64,000 nt of DNA from positions 24,610,116 to 24,674,115 of the forward strand of contig NC_080073.1 of the NCBI RefSeq assembly GCF_949987535.1, given 5' to 3'. Made by a program: the position numbers and the translations under genes. Position 1 is the stretch's first letter; each line of letters opens with the position of its first letter. Below, in pieces: positions 46,552-57,120 of this stretch. The notes beneath the pieces were generated by a model that saw only the letters and a list, made by a program, of their open reading frames with translations, ran no database searches and was not told where the DNA came from. Source of the stretch: Balaenoptera acutorostrata (lineage: Eukaryota > Chordata > Mammalia > Artiodactyla > Balaenopteridae).

Positions 46552-46828
46552 GGACTTCCCCGGTTACGCAGTGGTTAAGAATCCGCCTGCTAATGCAGGG
46601 GACATGGGTTCGAGCCCTGGTCCGGGAAGATCCCACATGCCATGGAGCAACTAAGCCCGTGTGCCACCACTACTGAGCTTGCGCTCTGGAGCCCGTGAGC
46701 CGCAACTACTGAGCCCGCGAGCCGCAACTACTGAGCCCACGTGCCACAACTACTGAAGCTTGCGCACACTAGAGCCTGTGCTCCGCAACAAGAGAAGCCA
46801 CTGCAATGAGAAGCCCGTGCAGCGCAGC
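46552..46828 (+). mobile_element. CHR-family SINE, plus strand, 3'-truncated
   Basis: The head is 'ggacttccccggttacgcag' with box B 'gggttcgagccctgg' at about 46608-46622. The body contains three successive 22-23-bp units of the 'gccgcaactactgagccc' type (about 46697-46760). Similarity stops at 'cagcgcagc' near 46828 with no A-tail. It is the only SINE here in sense orientation. No target duplication could be found, which fits later deletion of its 3' end. Confidence 0.88.
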
Positions 46829-47211
46829 TGGGGTGAAGATGTATCATATCTGGAAAAAATGTTGAGTGTGACAATGAATGGCATCTGAAAGATCCTCCCC
46901 TTGACCTTCCTTATTTTGGGCTGAGTCCTTCCAGAAGCTAATTGGGGACCTTCTATGTCAACTTGAAACAAGCCTCGGTCCATTTGTTCCCATCTACATG
47001 GAGAAGAGGGCCATGAACGTGAATGCTGGCTGAGCCCAGGATGTGATGGAAGAGGTCATATTGCCAGTAATGTCTGCTTAAGCATAAACTTAATAGTGGA
47101 GAAAAAATGAGTATGTTAGGTGGTTATTCCTCCAGAATTCTAGAGCATAACCAAGTACAAGCACAGAACAACTCTTTGGAAAATCAAAGATTTTCACTTA
47201 ATTGGTTAATA

Positions 47212-47425
47212 CAGGATTTCTTAACCTCGGCCCTATTGCTGTCTGGACTGGATAATCCATTGTTGTGTGTGGAAGGGCTGTTCTGTGCATTGTAGGATAT
47301 TTATCCACATCCCTAGCCTCTACCTCTAGGCACCAGGAGCATGTTACTTGTTGTGACAACCATTAATGTCACTGGACAGTGACAGTGTCCCTGGGAGCGT
47401 CATTAACCCCTGTGGAGAACTTCTG
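47212..47425 (-). mobile_element. MER20 hAT miniature element, minus strand
   Basis: 'caggatttcttaacctcgg', 'ctgttctgtgcattgtagga', 'ccctagcctctacctctagg', 'caccaggagcatgttacttg', 'gttgtgacaaccattaatg' and 'cctgtggagaacttctgg' give MER20 in reverse. It is the second copy in the window. Confidence 0.8.
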
Positions 47426-47554
47426 GAATACATTGCCATCCTTGGAAACTTGTTAATAGCACCTTGAGCTGAGATGAGAATTGTCTTTATAAAAGTTACT
47501 AAATGTGAAGGTAAATTTTGATTGTTTGGCTTTATTCATCTCTGTTTAGGAAAT

Positions 47555-48300
47555 TTAAAAGAGACGAGCATAAAGTCAGGTGGATCTGAGTTTGATTTCT
47601 GGCCCTGTGACTTGTGTGGTTTTGGCAAGTGGCTTAACTGCTGTGTTTCCTCACCTGTGCAGGTGAGGTGATGGTATTAATCTTCTTGGTGCGCAGTGAG
47701 GATGAAATTAGATTGTATAATGGAATATTACTCAGCCATAAGAAGAAACAAAATTGAGTTATTTGTAGTGAGGTGGATGGACCTAGAGACTGTCATACAG
47801 AGTGAAGTAAGTCAGAAAAATAAATACCGTATGCTAACACATATATATGGAATCTAAAAAAAATGGTCATGAAGAACCTAGGGGCAAGACAGGAATAAAG
47901 ACACAGACCTACTAGAGAATGGACTTGAGGATATGGGGAGGGGGAAGGGTAAGCTGTGACAAAGTGAGAGAGTGGCATGGACATATATACACTACCCAAC
48001 ATAAAATAGCTAGCTAGTGGGAAGCAGCCGCATAGCACAGGGAGATCAGCTCTGTGCTTTGTGACCACCTAGAGAGGTGGGATAGGGAGGGTGGGAGGGA
48101 GGGAGATGCAAGAGGGAAGAGATATGGGGACATATGTATATGTATAACTGATTCACTTTGTTATAAAGCAGAAACTAACACACGATTGTAAAGCAATTAT
48201 ACTCCAATAAAGATGTTAAAAAAAATTAGATTGTATATGTAAAGGGCTCTATATGGGGCCTAGAATGTGCTGGGTATTCAACAAATGTTATCGCTTGTCT
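47555..48300 (+). repeat. MIR, plus strand, split by a young L1
   Basis: The left part, 47555-47719, has 'tggatctgagtttgatttct', 'ggcaagtggcttaactgct' and 'cctcacctgtgcaggtgagg'. The right part, 48238-48300, has 'taaagggctctatatggggc' and 'tgggtattcaacaaatgtt'. The L1 at 47720-48222 sits between them. Confidence 0.75.
47720..48222 (+). mobile_element. Young 5'-truncated L1 3' end, plus strand
   Basis: An exact 15-bp target duplication, 'aaattagattgtata', lies at 47705-47719 and 48223-48237. The insert runs from the last codons of ORF2 ('ttactcagccataagaag') through the G/A-rich 3' UTR to 'ccaataaagatgtt' and a short A-tail. At 503 bp it carries no functional domain. There is no 3' transduction here, unlike the copy at 8341. 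Confidence 0.95.
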
Positions 48301-48499
48301 CTTCCTATGTTTCTCAAAAGGTTTTTCTTTTTAATTTAATGTTTCGTTTTTAATGAAGTTAGTGCTATAAACTGTCTCTCACATGGCTATTGTGGGGCCT
48401 TGCAGAATATGGATCTAAAATTGCTTCTCAGGACATAAGTGCTCAATAAGTATGAGATGCATGCGTAAGAAATGCACAACATATAAATTATTATATTAT

Positions 48500-48640
48500 T
48501 ATTATATTATTAATTTAATCTTCACAAAAACCCTATGAGATGGGAACTGTTACCATCATCTCCATTTAGAGATTGTTTACACAGAGGCCCAGAGATTATA
48601 CAACACCCCAATCAAATAGGCAGGATTTGAAGCCAGCTGT
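48500..48640 (-). repeat. MIR fragment, minus strand
   Basis: 'cacaaaaaccctatgagatg', 'ccatcatctccatttagaga', 'acacagaggcccagagatta' and 'ggcaggatttgaagccagct' follow reverse MIR order. Confidence 0.75.
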
Positions 48641-48794
48641 GTGTATTTGTTCCTCATTTTTTTAGGAGACTGAACATACTTTTCATGTTCATTTGGTATT
48701 TATACTAAGGATGGCGCCTGTGTTTTAATAAAATAGTGATAATGAACTTGATGTTTATTTGCTTTTACTTACTTTTCCCCCTTGACTTTTATTC

Positions 48795-48960
48795 TGTAGC
48801 ATTCATCCTGTTCCCGTTACAAACAGTAACTCATGTAACCCTTACAGCAATCCCCTGAGGTAGGTGCTGTTACTCTTTGTTTTATAGATGAGGAGACTGA
48901 AGCACTGAGGCTAAGGAATTTACCTAAGATCACACAGCTACTGAGCACCTCTTCTATGTG
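48795..48960 (-). repeat. MIR, minus strand
   Basis: 'aactcatgtaacccttacag', 'cctgaggtaggtgctgttac', 'atagatgaggagactgaagc' and 'cctaagatcacacagctact' follow reverse MIR order. Confidence 0.85.
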
Positions 48961-48969
48961 TTTGCTTCT

Positions 48970-49745
48970 GAAAGTTAGAATAAGGATCCTCAAGAATTTA
49001 AAAATAGAACTACCGTATGATCCAGCAATTCCACTTCTGGGAATATAGCCAAAGGAAACAAAAACATTAACTTGAAAGATAACTGCACCCCCAGGTTCAT
49101 AGCAGCATTACTTACAGTAGCCTAGATATGGAAACAACCTAAGTGTCCACTGAAGGATGGATGCATGAAGAAGTTGTGATATATACACGCAATGGAATAT
49201 TATTCATCCATAAAAAATGAGGAAATCCTTCCATTTGCAACAACATGGATGAAGCTTGAGGGCATGATGCTAAGTGAAATAAGTGAGACCGAGAAAGACA
49301 AATACTGTATGATCTCAGTTATATGTGGAATCTAAAAAACAAACCAACCAAAAAACCCCCCCTTAACTCATAGAAAAAGAGATCACAATTGTGGTTACCA
49401 GAGATTGGGGTAGGAGGAGGGAGAATTTGAGGAAGGTGGTCAAAAGGTACAAACTTCCAGTTATAAGACAAATAAGTACCAAGGACGTAATGTACAACGC
49501 GATGACTGTAGTCAATACTGTTGTGTGATAGGAAAGTTGTTAAGGGTGCAAGTCCTTAGAGTTCTTACCACAAGGAAAAAGAATTTTTTTGGGGGGCTAT
49601 TTCTTTTTATTGTATCTATGTGAGATGATAGGTGCTAATTGTGGTAATTATTTCACAATATATGTAAGTCAGACCATTATGCTGTGCACTTTAAACTTAC
49701 ACAGTGATGTATGTCAATTATATCTTGTTGATTGAAAAAAAAAAA
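48970..49745 (+). mobile_element. Older L1M 3' end, plus strand
   Basis: 'aagaatttaaaaatagaact', 'atgatccagcaattccactt', 'cctaagtgtccactgaagga', 'tgcaatggaatattattc' (with one change), 'acaacatggatgaagcttga', 'atgatctcagttatatgtgg' and the 3' terminus 'gatgtatgtcaattatatct' followed by about ten As. It is more diverged than the three young L1s. Confidence 0.85.
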
Positions 49746-50220
49746 CACACATCGTTAGACCTGTACCACTTTTATTTGGGGACCTTACTGAGGACTGCAG
49801 CCTGGGAGACAGCCTCTCGGATAGCTCTGAGGAACCACTCCAAAGAGGTAGGAGAAGAGGCCAGTATTTATAGGATTTTGGCTAATGAGTACATGCAACC
49901 CAGCATACATCTCAGTTACTGCTAGTCAGGAGGAAGAGATGTCACAGTTAATGATTTTAGTGCTTTTCTAAGTATGGAAAGATGCAAGAATCCAGGCTCA
50001 CAAATTTTCCCCCCTGAAATGTAACTACCTAAGGACCCGTTTTGACTGTTTTCCCGGAGCACAGAGTGCCTCACCCTGTTCTTCATCCTGAATTCCTTTC
50101 AGGGTAGACTGTAGGCCAGCAACGGCAGTGGCTAATGACTTATCCGTGTAGAACTGGATGGCAGGCAACATTCTTTGTTTTATAATCTCGAGAAAACTGG
50201 AAAAAACTTTAAACAATAGA
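49746..50220 (-). mobile_element. Possible ERVL/LTR-type repeat
   Basis: A distinctive block with 'actgaggactgcagcctggg', 'atagctctgaggaaccactc', 'atgattttagtgcttttcta' and 'gtatggaaagatgcaagaat' resembles a mammalian LTR-type repeat I recall but cannot name. The 63-codon minus frame at 50025-50216 lies within it and has no catalytic motif I can identify. Confidence 0.35.
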
Positions 50221-50685
50221 AAATTTTGTTTTTATAAATTTGTAAATGTTATAAAATTTGTAAATGTTTATTTAAAAATTTGCATTTATGAATAGTTTTA
50301 GAATCAGTAAAGTCTTTTAGTTTTCAATGGTTGATTTTGGTGCACATTCTTTTTTTAAAATTTATTTTATTGAAGTATAGTTGATTTACAACGTTGTGTT
50401 AATTTCTGCTGTACATTAAAGTAATTCAGTTATATATACATTATTTTTCATATTCTTTTCCATTATGGTTTATCACAGGGTATTGAATATAGTTCTCTGT
50501 GAGATACAGTAGGACCTTGTTGTTCATCCATTCTCTATATAATAGTTTGCATCTGCTAATCCCAGACTCCCAATCCATCCCTCCCCATTGACAACCACAG
50601 GTCTGATCTCTATGTCTGTGAGTCTGCTTCTGTTTTGTAGATAGGTTCATTTGTGCCATATTTTAGATTCCACATATAAGTGATA

Positions 50686-50910
50686 TCATATGGTATTTGT
50701 CTTCCCTTTCTGACTTACTTCACTCAGTGTGATCTCTAGTTGCATCCATGTTGCTGCAAATGGCATTATTTCATTCTTTTTTATGGCTGAGTAGTATTCC
50801 ATTGTATATATGTACCACATCTTCTTCATCCATTCATCTGTCGATGGACTTTTAGGTTGTTTCTGGTCTTGACTATTGTACATAGTGATGCTATGAACAT
50901 AGGGGTGCAT
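50686..50910 (-). pseudogene. L1 ORF2 C-terminal remnant
   Basis: The translation carries the ORF2 tail motifs [34 protein letters not shown] and [12 protein letters not shown]. Upstream coding is cut by the SINE at 50921-51220. Beyond the SINE a further ORF2 piece, CWWECKLVRPLGETAWRFLK, lies within the frame 51301-51639. Neither piece holds an enzymatic domain. Confidence 0.82.
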
Positions 50911-50920
50911 GTATCTTTTT

Positions 50921-51220
50921 TAAAAAAATTTATTTATTTATTTTTTATTTATTTTTATGGCTGTGTTGGGTCTTCATTTCTGTGTGAGGGCTTTCTCTAG
51001 TTGTGGCAAGCGGGGGCCACTCTTCATCGCGGTGCACAGGCCTCTCACTATCGCGGCCTCTCTTGTTGCGGAGCACAGGCTCCAGACGCGCAGGCTCAGT
51101 AATTGTGGCTCATGGGCCCAGTTGCTCCGCGGCATGTGGGATCTTCCCAGACCAGGGCTCGAACCCATGTCCCCTGCATTGGCAGGCAGATTCTCAACCA
51201 CTGCACCACCAGGGAAGCCC
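50921..51220 (-). mobile_element. CHR-family SINE (shorter subtype), minus strand, inside L1
   Basis: An exact 14-bp target duplication, 'gcatgtatcttttt', lies at 50907-50920 and 51221-51234. The surrounding L1 reads through when it is removed. Confidence 0.95.
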
Positions 51221-51429
51221 GCATGTATCTTTTTGAATTATAGTTTTGTCTGGATATATGCCCAGGAGTGGGATTGCTGGATCATATGGCAACTCTGTTT
51301 TTAGTTTTTGAGGAACCGCCATGCTGTTTCCCCAAGTGGCCTTACCAATTTACATTCCCACCAACAGGGTAGGAGGGTTCCCTTTCCTCCAGATTTTGGT
51401 GTACATTCTTGATCTGTGCACTCCTTCAC

Positions 51430-51600
51430 CGTCCAGTCTATCAACCCACAGCCTCTTGTTGAGCATCTACTCTGTTCCAGACACTGTCCTAGCCGTGGAT
51501 GCCCTTCAGGGACTGTGGGAAGATGGAAAGCAAGGAGAAAGTAAAGGCCTTGCTGGAACCAGTGGCAGAAGCCAGGAGCACTGTTCTTCACAGACCTAAC
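51430..51600 (-). repeat. L2-like fragment, minus strand
   Basis: 'cttgttgagcatctactctg', 'ttccagacactgtcctagc' and 'tggatgcccttcagggact' follow antisense L2 order. Confidence 0.6.
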
Positions 51601-52490
51601 CCGGGTATGAATGAAGCAGCCCATGGTGGGTGTCAGCAAAAGTAGCTGAAATGCAGAAAAGGTCTGATGGAAGAGATCAAATCACTCTTTGTTCATGAAT
51701 CACACAAATGTCTTTCAGCTGCTCTAGGCTAGAAGCCCTGTGGATTCATGTTTTACATTAAATCCGTGGTTATTTTTGGGGGGAGGTCGTACCATTTTTT
51801 GTTGCTGTCAGGACTTTTTTTTTTTTTTTTCATTATGATGCCTGAAAGCTGGCATTAATTATTGTAGCAGTGTGTCTGCCCAGAGATTTCTTCCAGCTGC
51901 CAAGAAAACCAAATATTCGCAGAGAGTCAAAATCACCCCAGATGTGTTCTGTTATAATTTAGAAATCAGCCTTTACAAAAGTGATGTCCAATTTATAATT
52001 TAATGTGTTTGACAAGGAGATCTTTGTGTGTGTGTGTGTGTGTTTAAAAAAGCATTACCATTAAAAAAAATTGTGTTTTCTGGGACTCAGAGACCTTAAA
52101 ATTTTTTTGGAACTATGTCTTCATCCTTTCACTTCATCACTTTTTTTTGACATTAATGTTTGTGTGGCTTTTAAAAAAAAATTGAAAGGAGGGTTTAATT
52201 AATAGAAGGTAAAACATTTAGAAGCCATAAAAACCCCCAGGTGTCTAATGCCAATAGTGTTTCATGCAGAAAGTAGTAAAGAATGCTGCTCTGATTTCAT
52301 TTATTCTTTTGGTACCGCCTATGGAGAAGGCAGGGGAAAGAGTAATTATATTTCAAGGAACTGGTAAAAATTACCAACTGGGTAGCAAGGGTGACCAAAA
52401 AAATGCATTCGTGTAATATATTCAACTAGATATTGAACACACTGTAAGTTGGTGGTTTATGTTTTATTTCTTTTATGGAAACACATTTTG
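51601..52490. other. Unique AT-rich DNA with a GT microsatellite
   Basis: A (GT)9-type tract lies at 52025-52043. The stretch at about 51830-52020 is free of recognised repeats and rich in TAAT-type motifs. It may be conserved non-coding DNA but needs alignment. Confidence 0.4.
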
Positions 52491-52494
52491 TTTA

Positions 52495-52690
52495 ATTTCT
52501 TTATTTCAGAAGTAATATATGTTCATCGAACAACAATTAGAAAATGCTGTTAAAAAGACCTATAGTCTTACCATTGCTTGTAACCACAATTTACACTTTG
52601 GTGTAAATTATTGCAGATGTTATCTGTGCTTATCCATTCGCATATAGACTATGCTTTCTTTATTATAAGATGCTGCTTATTGTAATGCCT
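52495..52690 (-). repeat. Old L1-like fragment, minus strand
   Basis: 'aagtaatatatgttcatcga', 'acaattagaaaatgctgtta' and 'gttatctgtgcttatccatt' resemble antisense L1ME-type sequence. Weak match. Confidence 0.4.
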
Positions 52691-52869
52691 GTCATTGTTC
52701 CCCAAAGTTAGCAGCAGTATTTTTGCAGGGTAGAGGGGAAAAGGTGAAACTTTATTCTATAACATCATTTCAAAAAAATTAGAATGAGGAAAATGCATTT
52801 GAGATTAATGTATATCTCTATTATATTAATGTGGGTCTTTTGTATGATAATAAGTATGATAATGATAAT

Positions 52870-53100
52870 AAGAATTATAGCTAATATTCCTGAACTCCTA
52901 CTCTATGCCAGGCACTATGTACTTGATGTATATTGTTCCATCACATTTTCACTGCTGCCCTCTGATGATGGTAATATTTTTATCCCAAATTTGTAGATGA
53001 GGAAACTGAAGCTTACAAAGGCTGAGTAACTGATTCATGCAGCTAGTCAATAGCAGAGGCAGAAATCAAACCCAGGCCTGTCTAGTTCCAAACACTTCTT
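52870..53100 (-). repeat. MIR, minus strand
   Basis: 'tatagctaatattcctgaac', 'actctatgccaggcactatg', 'gtagatgaggaaactgaagc' and 'atagcagaggcagaaatcaa' give the full reverse MIR order. Confidence 0.85.
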
Positions 53101-53695
53101 AATATGGTCTCCCTGTTGTTCATCACCGAAGGGGAAAGTATTTTGAGCGCGCTATTTCTCTTAGAGCAGATGAATGTCAAGGTAGAGAACGTGTACACAG
53201 TGCATCCATAGGCCGTGTGAACAGTAGCTTGGCGGACTCTGATTTTTAGGGGACACTTGCCAGTGGAGTTCTAAGGAAAGTGTGTGAGTACTTACTATAA
53301 GTCCTTTTCTACCAAAACCTGGGTATTCAAAATAAGAAGGAGCCCTTTGCTCCAAGAAGATTTAAAATGTAGAACAGATTTGGACTTCAGAAACTAATTA
53401 TTCCAGAAGCATTGGCAGGACAAAAATTGTGCTCATTTCAAACACATTTCCAGTGAATTCATGGGTGAAAAAAATCACAGTTAGGAAGTAGGTGCAACAA
53501 TAATATCACTGATAAATATCTTCTGTGCCTTTAACAGCACCATAGAGGTGATAACCACCATTTTGCCCTGCTCAGGACTTCTGTGCTTGTCAAAAACAGA
53601 ATTTCAGTTCACCCATAATTACACATCATAAACAGAAATTCATAATAAAAGTTTCATCCAACGTTAGACTAAAAAGTCACTGTATATCAGTTTTT

Positions 53696-54039
53696 TTTTT
53701 TTTTTTTTTTTTAAGGATTTTCTTATTTATTTATTTATTTATTTATTTATTTTTGGCTGTGTTGGGTCTTCGGTTCGCGCGAGGGCTTTCTCCAGTTGCG
53801 GCAAGCGGGGGCCACTCTTCATCGCGGTGCGGGGACCGCTCTTCATCGCGGTGCGCGGGCCCTTCTCTATCGCGGCCCCTCCCGTCGCGGGGCACAGGCT
53901 CCAGACGCGCAGGCTCAGCAATTGTGGCTCACGGGCCCAGCTGCTCCGTGGCATGTGGGATCTTCCCAGACCAGGGCTCGAACCCGTGTCCCCTGCATTA
54001 GCAGGCAGATTCTCAACCACTGCGCCACCAGGGAAGCCC
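53696..54039 (-). mobile_element. CHR-family SINE (shorter subtype) with internal duplication, minus strand
   Basis: An exact 16-bp target duplication, 'ctgtatatcagttttt', lies at 53680-53695 and 54040-54055. Inside, the segment 'cgctcttcatcgcggtgc' is repeated (about 53813-53860), adding roughly 28 bp relative to other copies. It has a long T-rich/ATTT tail at the left. Confidence 0.95.
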
Positions 54040-54055
54040 CTGTATATCAGTTTTT

Positions 54056-54795
54056 AACATTTGTTTATTAGCTAGAGAATCTGTGGCTATGAGAACAAAT
54101 ATCCTGTGCCACTTAATGATTGGGTTGGTTGCACTGGGGGATTCTGTAGTGTGTAATTTCTGCATCAGAGCTATGTCTCCTTTGGAATTTTCTCTATTCC
54201 TGTGAATTCTTCTTCCTCTTTGTTCTTTGTAAGGAATTATTCTAATTTGTAACTTGTTCAGCAACCACAGTTAATTCGGATTAAATGGAAAGTACAATGG
54301 GATATAAAAATTCTAATCGTTGTATCTAATTACAAAAATGTCATTAAAATTCATGACTGAAGTATAATTAAGGCATAACCAGCCTAGTCAAGGCGATCTG
54401 AGGCCTGAGAAGAGCAAATTAGAACAGTTATAGTTTCCTTCTGAATTAACTGTATTTTCCAGAAGGCAGTCTTGTGCCCTTCTTGATCACAGAGCAAATT
54501 CAGAGGTGATTGTAACTTAGAATTACCAAGCCTATCTACCAGCACCACACCCTTTGGAACTTTCTAAGCCAGTGGCCGACTTTGAACAGTTAGAGTGGTG
54601 TTGCTTGGACCTGGTGCCAGAATATTCTGAGTTTATCTGCCAGTGATCCCGCTCCCCCCTCCCCTTTAGGTCATTTGTGTTTTGGAGGTGTTGGCTGTTG
54701 TTTTAATATATCAGTCCTTGGTCATAGTGATTCAGGGTCAGTGGGAACTTGAGAGTTCATGTGTTTTCTTTAACTTTGCATTGTATGGAGGTAAA
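54056..54795. other. Unique DNA, no gene seen
   Basis: No recognised repeat. The minus frame at 54013-54264 starts in unique DNA and ends in the SINE. Confidence 0.45.
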
Positions 54796-55015
54796 AGTAG
54801 TAATAGCTAACATTAATGGAGAACTATTCTGTGCCAAGTGCTTTTCAGAAAACTTTAAAATATGATTTCATTTATTTCTTATAACAGCCCTGCCAAGTGG
54901 GTACATTTTCTCCATTTAACAGGTGAGGAAACCGTGAAAGATAAAATAACTTTTTTAAAGTAAGGAGGCAGTGGCTGGTCTGAGGCAGTCTGCATCTTAA
55001 CTCAGTTCTCCAGTG
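54795..55015 (-). repeat. MIR, minus strand
   Basis: 'agtaatagctaacattaatg', 'ctattctgtgccaagtgctt', 'aacagccctgccaagtgggt', 'catttaacaggtgaggaaac' and 'ggctggtctgaggcagtctg' give reverse MIR order. Confidence 0.85.
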
Positions 55016-56385
55016 CTTATAATCTCCCAATTCCCACCCCCTCACATTGTTTCCTTTCCCTAAATTTTCATGTTGTCTACAGCTTCCTGTGCATCTTTTC
55101 TGTCATCCTTGAAGACGAGAAATCCTCACTGGCCTGTTCGGTAATCAGGAGCTGGATCACAAAATCAAGTCCCTGAAAACATGTCTTGTCCCAAACACAC
55201 ACTGATTTACAAATGCCACCTCTAGTTCCTCTGAACTTTGTGAGCTTTCTTGTTTGTGAGGCTTTATCCTGGACTCAGCAGCGTTCTTTTCTCTGCTCCC
55301 TGGTCATGTTCTCTGTGTTTGCCTCAATCCCAGGAAGGGATTCTGCACACGACAGCCCCAGGCTTACCTCTTTCCCACACCCAGTGATCTTGAGGGAGGA
55401 GGCACCTCTTCCTTCTAGTGCTATTATCATTCTCTGAATGGAACCCAGTTGGCTCAGCTGGGTCCCATGCTTACATTGGGGTTGACTGTCCACCGTGGAT
55501 TCTACATCCACCCCTGTGGCAGGTATGGCAGGGTCCTGTGATGGACAGCTCTATCTGAGTCCCATGGAGCCTGGGCAGAAGAGACAAGGAGGGAAGGGGT
55601 TTCCCCCAAAGTCTGACAGTACTAATAGGTAGACCTTTGAGTATAGAATCATCAAGTCTCCATTTTGATAAGGAAAGCTGAAATTGACAGGCCTAGTGCA
55701 GCAGATTTGTTTATAATTTTTTAAAAATGCACATATTTCTTTGTTTTTTCATTAAAATATTTACAACCATAAATGAAGATCTTCCATGATGAAGGATCCT
55801 AAAATGCACTTCAGACACCATCTGGCCCCTGGTCCTCACAGTGTGCTCCAGGCCGTGCTGAGGATTCATGACTTAGGCTGAAGTGTATAGTCTTATTGAA
55901 CAACAAGTTAAATCCATTAAGCTTCTCCTTTTGTCAAAGTTTCTTATATTTTTGTTGCTTACTCTACCTTATTTCCTTTGGAATGCTAGCAGAAAACAAA
56001 ATAATGTAAGCCAATAGCAAATAACTATTAACCACCATATTTGAAGAAGGCTGGTTGTGCCTCATTTTGAGAGCCAGTTTTTTTTTTTTAAACTGCAGAT
56101 ATGTAATATGGTAGTTGTGATTTTATATTACATAGCTATAAAATTTTCCTTCTGATTTATGATGAAATCTCTGCTCTGCCACCTGAAAAGACTGAGAACC
56201 ACCTTTAGGATTTGTTTTTCCACATTCACATACCATCTGTGCTGATATTTGCTCAATAATATTCTTTATGTCAACTTCCTTAAAATAAAAAAATAGAAAT
56301 AGCCAAAAATAAATAAATAAAATAAATTTTTAAAAAAAGATCAAATGAGGTGGATAATGAGATTAGGTAATTTCTTACAACGGTT
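55016..56385. other. Unique DNA with an A-rich tract
   Basis: An A/T-rich AAATA stretch lies at about 56283-56340. No recognised gene. Frames at 55186-55437 and 55275-55511 are opposite-strand shadows without motifs. Confidence 0.45.
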
Positions 56386-56399
56386 CTGAAATGGTTTTT

Positions 56400-56716
56400 A
56401 AAATTTATTTATTTTATTTATTATTTATTTTTTAGCTGCGTTGGGTCTTCGTTGCTGTGCACGGGCTTTTCTCTAGTTGCAGCGAGCAGGGGCTACTCTT
56501 CGTTGTGGTGCGTGGGCTTCTCCGTGTTGCGGAGCACGGGCTCTAGGCGCGGGCTTCAGTAGTTGTGGCTCGCGGGCTCTAGAGCGCAGGCTCAGTAGTT
56601 ATGGCGCACGGGCTTAGTTGCTCCAAGGCACGTGGGATCTTCCCGGACCAGGGCTTGAACCCGTGTCCCCTGCATTGGCAGGCGGATTCTTAACCTCTGT
56701 GCCACCAGGGAAGCCC
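56400..56716 (-). mobile_element. CHR-family SINE (longer subtype), minus strand
   Basis: An exact 14-bp target duplication, 'ctgaaatggttttt', lies at 56386-56399 and 56717-56730. The body lacks about 15 bp ('attgcggtggcttct'-type) present in other longer copies. Confidence 0.94.
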
Positions 56717-56984
56717 CTGAAATGGTTTTTTAAATTGCGCTTTTGTTTTCACAACAGTTCAGAGGTAAATAAGACACATTGTCATCATCTGTGGATCCAC
56801 TCTACAAAAATCAGTCCATGCTGTTTTTTAAAAGGCACTGTTACATAGAGATAGTAACTATACATTTAAAACAAGGTGCATATTTATTTCCTTGGTGTAC
56901 AGAGATATGTGTTGTCAGTATCTGTGTCTGTATCTTCTCACCACAGAAGAATAGAGAATGGTACTTTATAATCATCTTACAGCC

Positions 56985-57120
56985 CAGGGATTCTTCAACT
57001 TTCATTTGCATACGAATCCCCTTGAATATCCTTAAAATGCAGCTGGTAGCTGGGGCGGTGCCTGCCTCCATGTATTTTTAATAAGCTCCCTGTGATGCTG
57101 ATGCCCATTGAGCAGCAAAA
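56985..57120 (+). mobile_element. MER5A-type hAT fragment
   Basis: 'cagggattcttcaactttca', 'cttaaaatgcagctggtagc' and 'ccctgtgatgctgatgccca' follow MER5A order. The right end is incomplete. Confidence 0.65.

Larger units (their letters stand above)
50351..51391 (-). mobile_element. 5'-truncated L1, minus strand, holding a SINE
   Basis: The 18-bp target duplication 'gattttggtgcacattct' (50333-50350) against 'gattttggtgtacattct' (51392-51409) differs at one base. The 3' UTR ('gaagtatagttgatttaca', 'ccattatggtttatcacagg') is followed by ORF2 C-terminal sequence. It is interrupted by the CHR SINE at 50921-51220. Confidence 0.92.

Noticed and set aside
46600..46630. Possible tRNA gene at the SINE head
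   Set aside because: Box A and box B are present but it is a tRNA-derived SINE head, with no acceptor stem pairing and no tRNA length.
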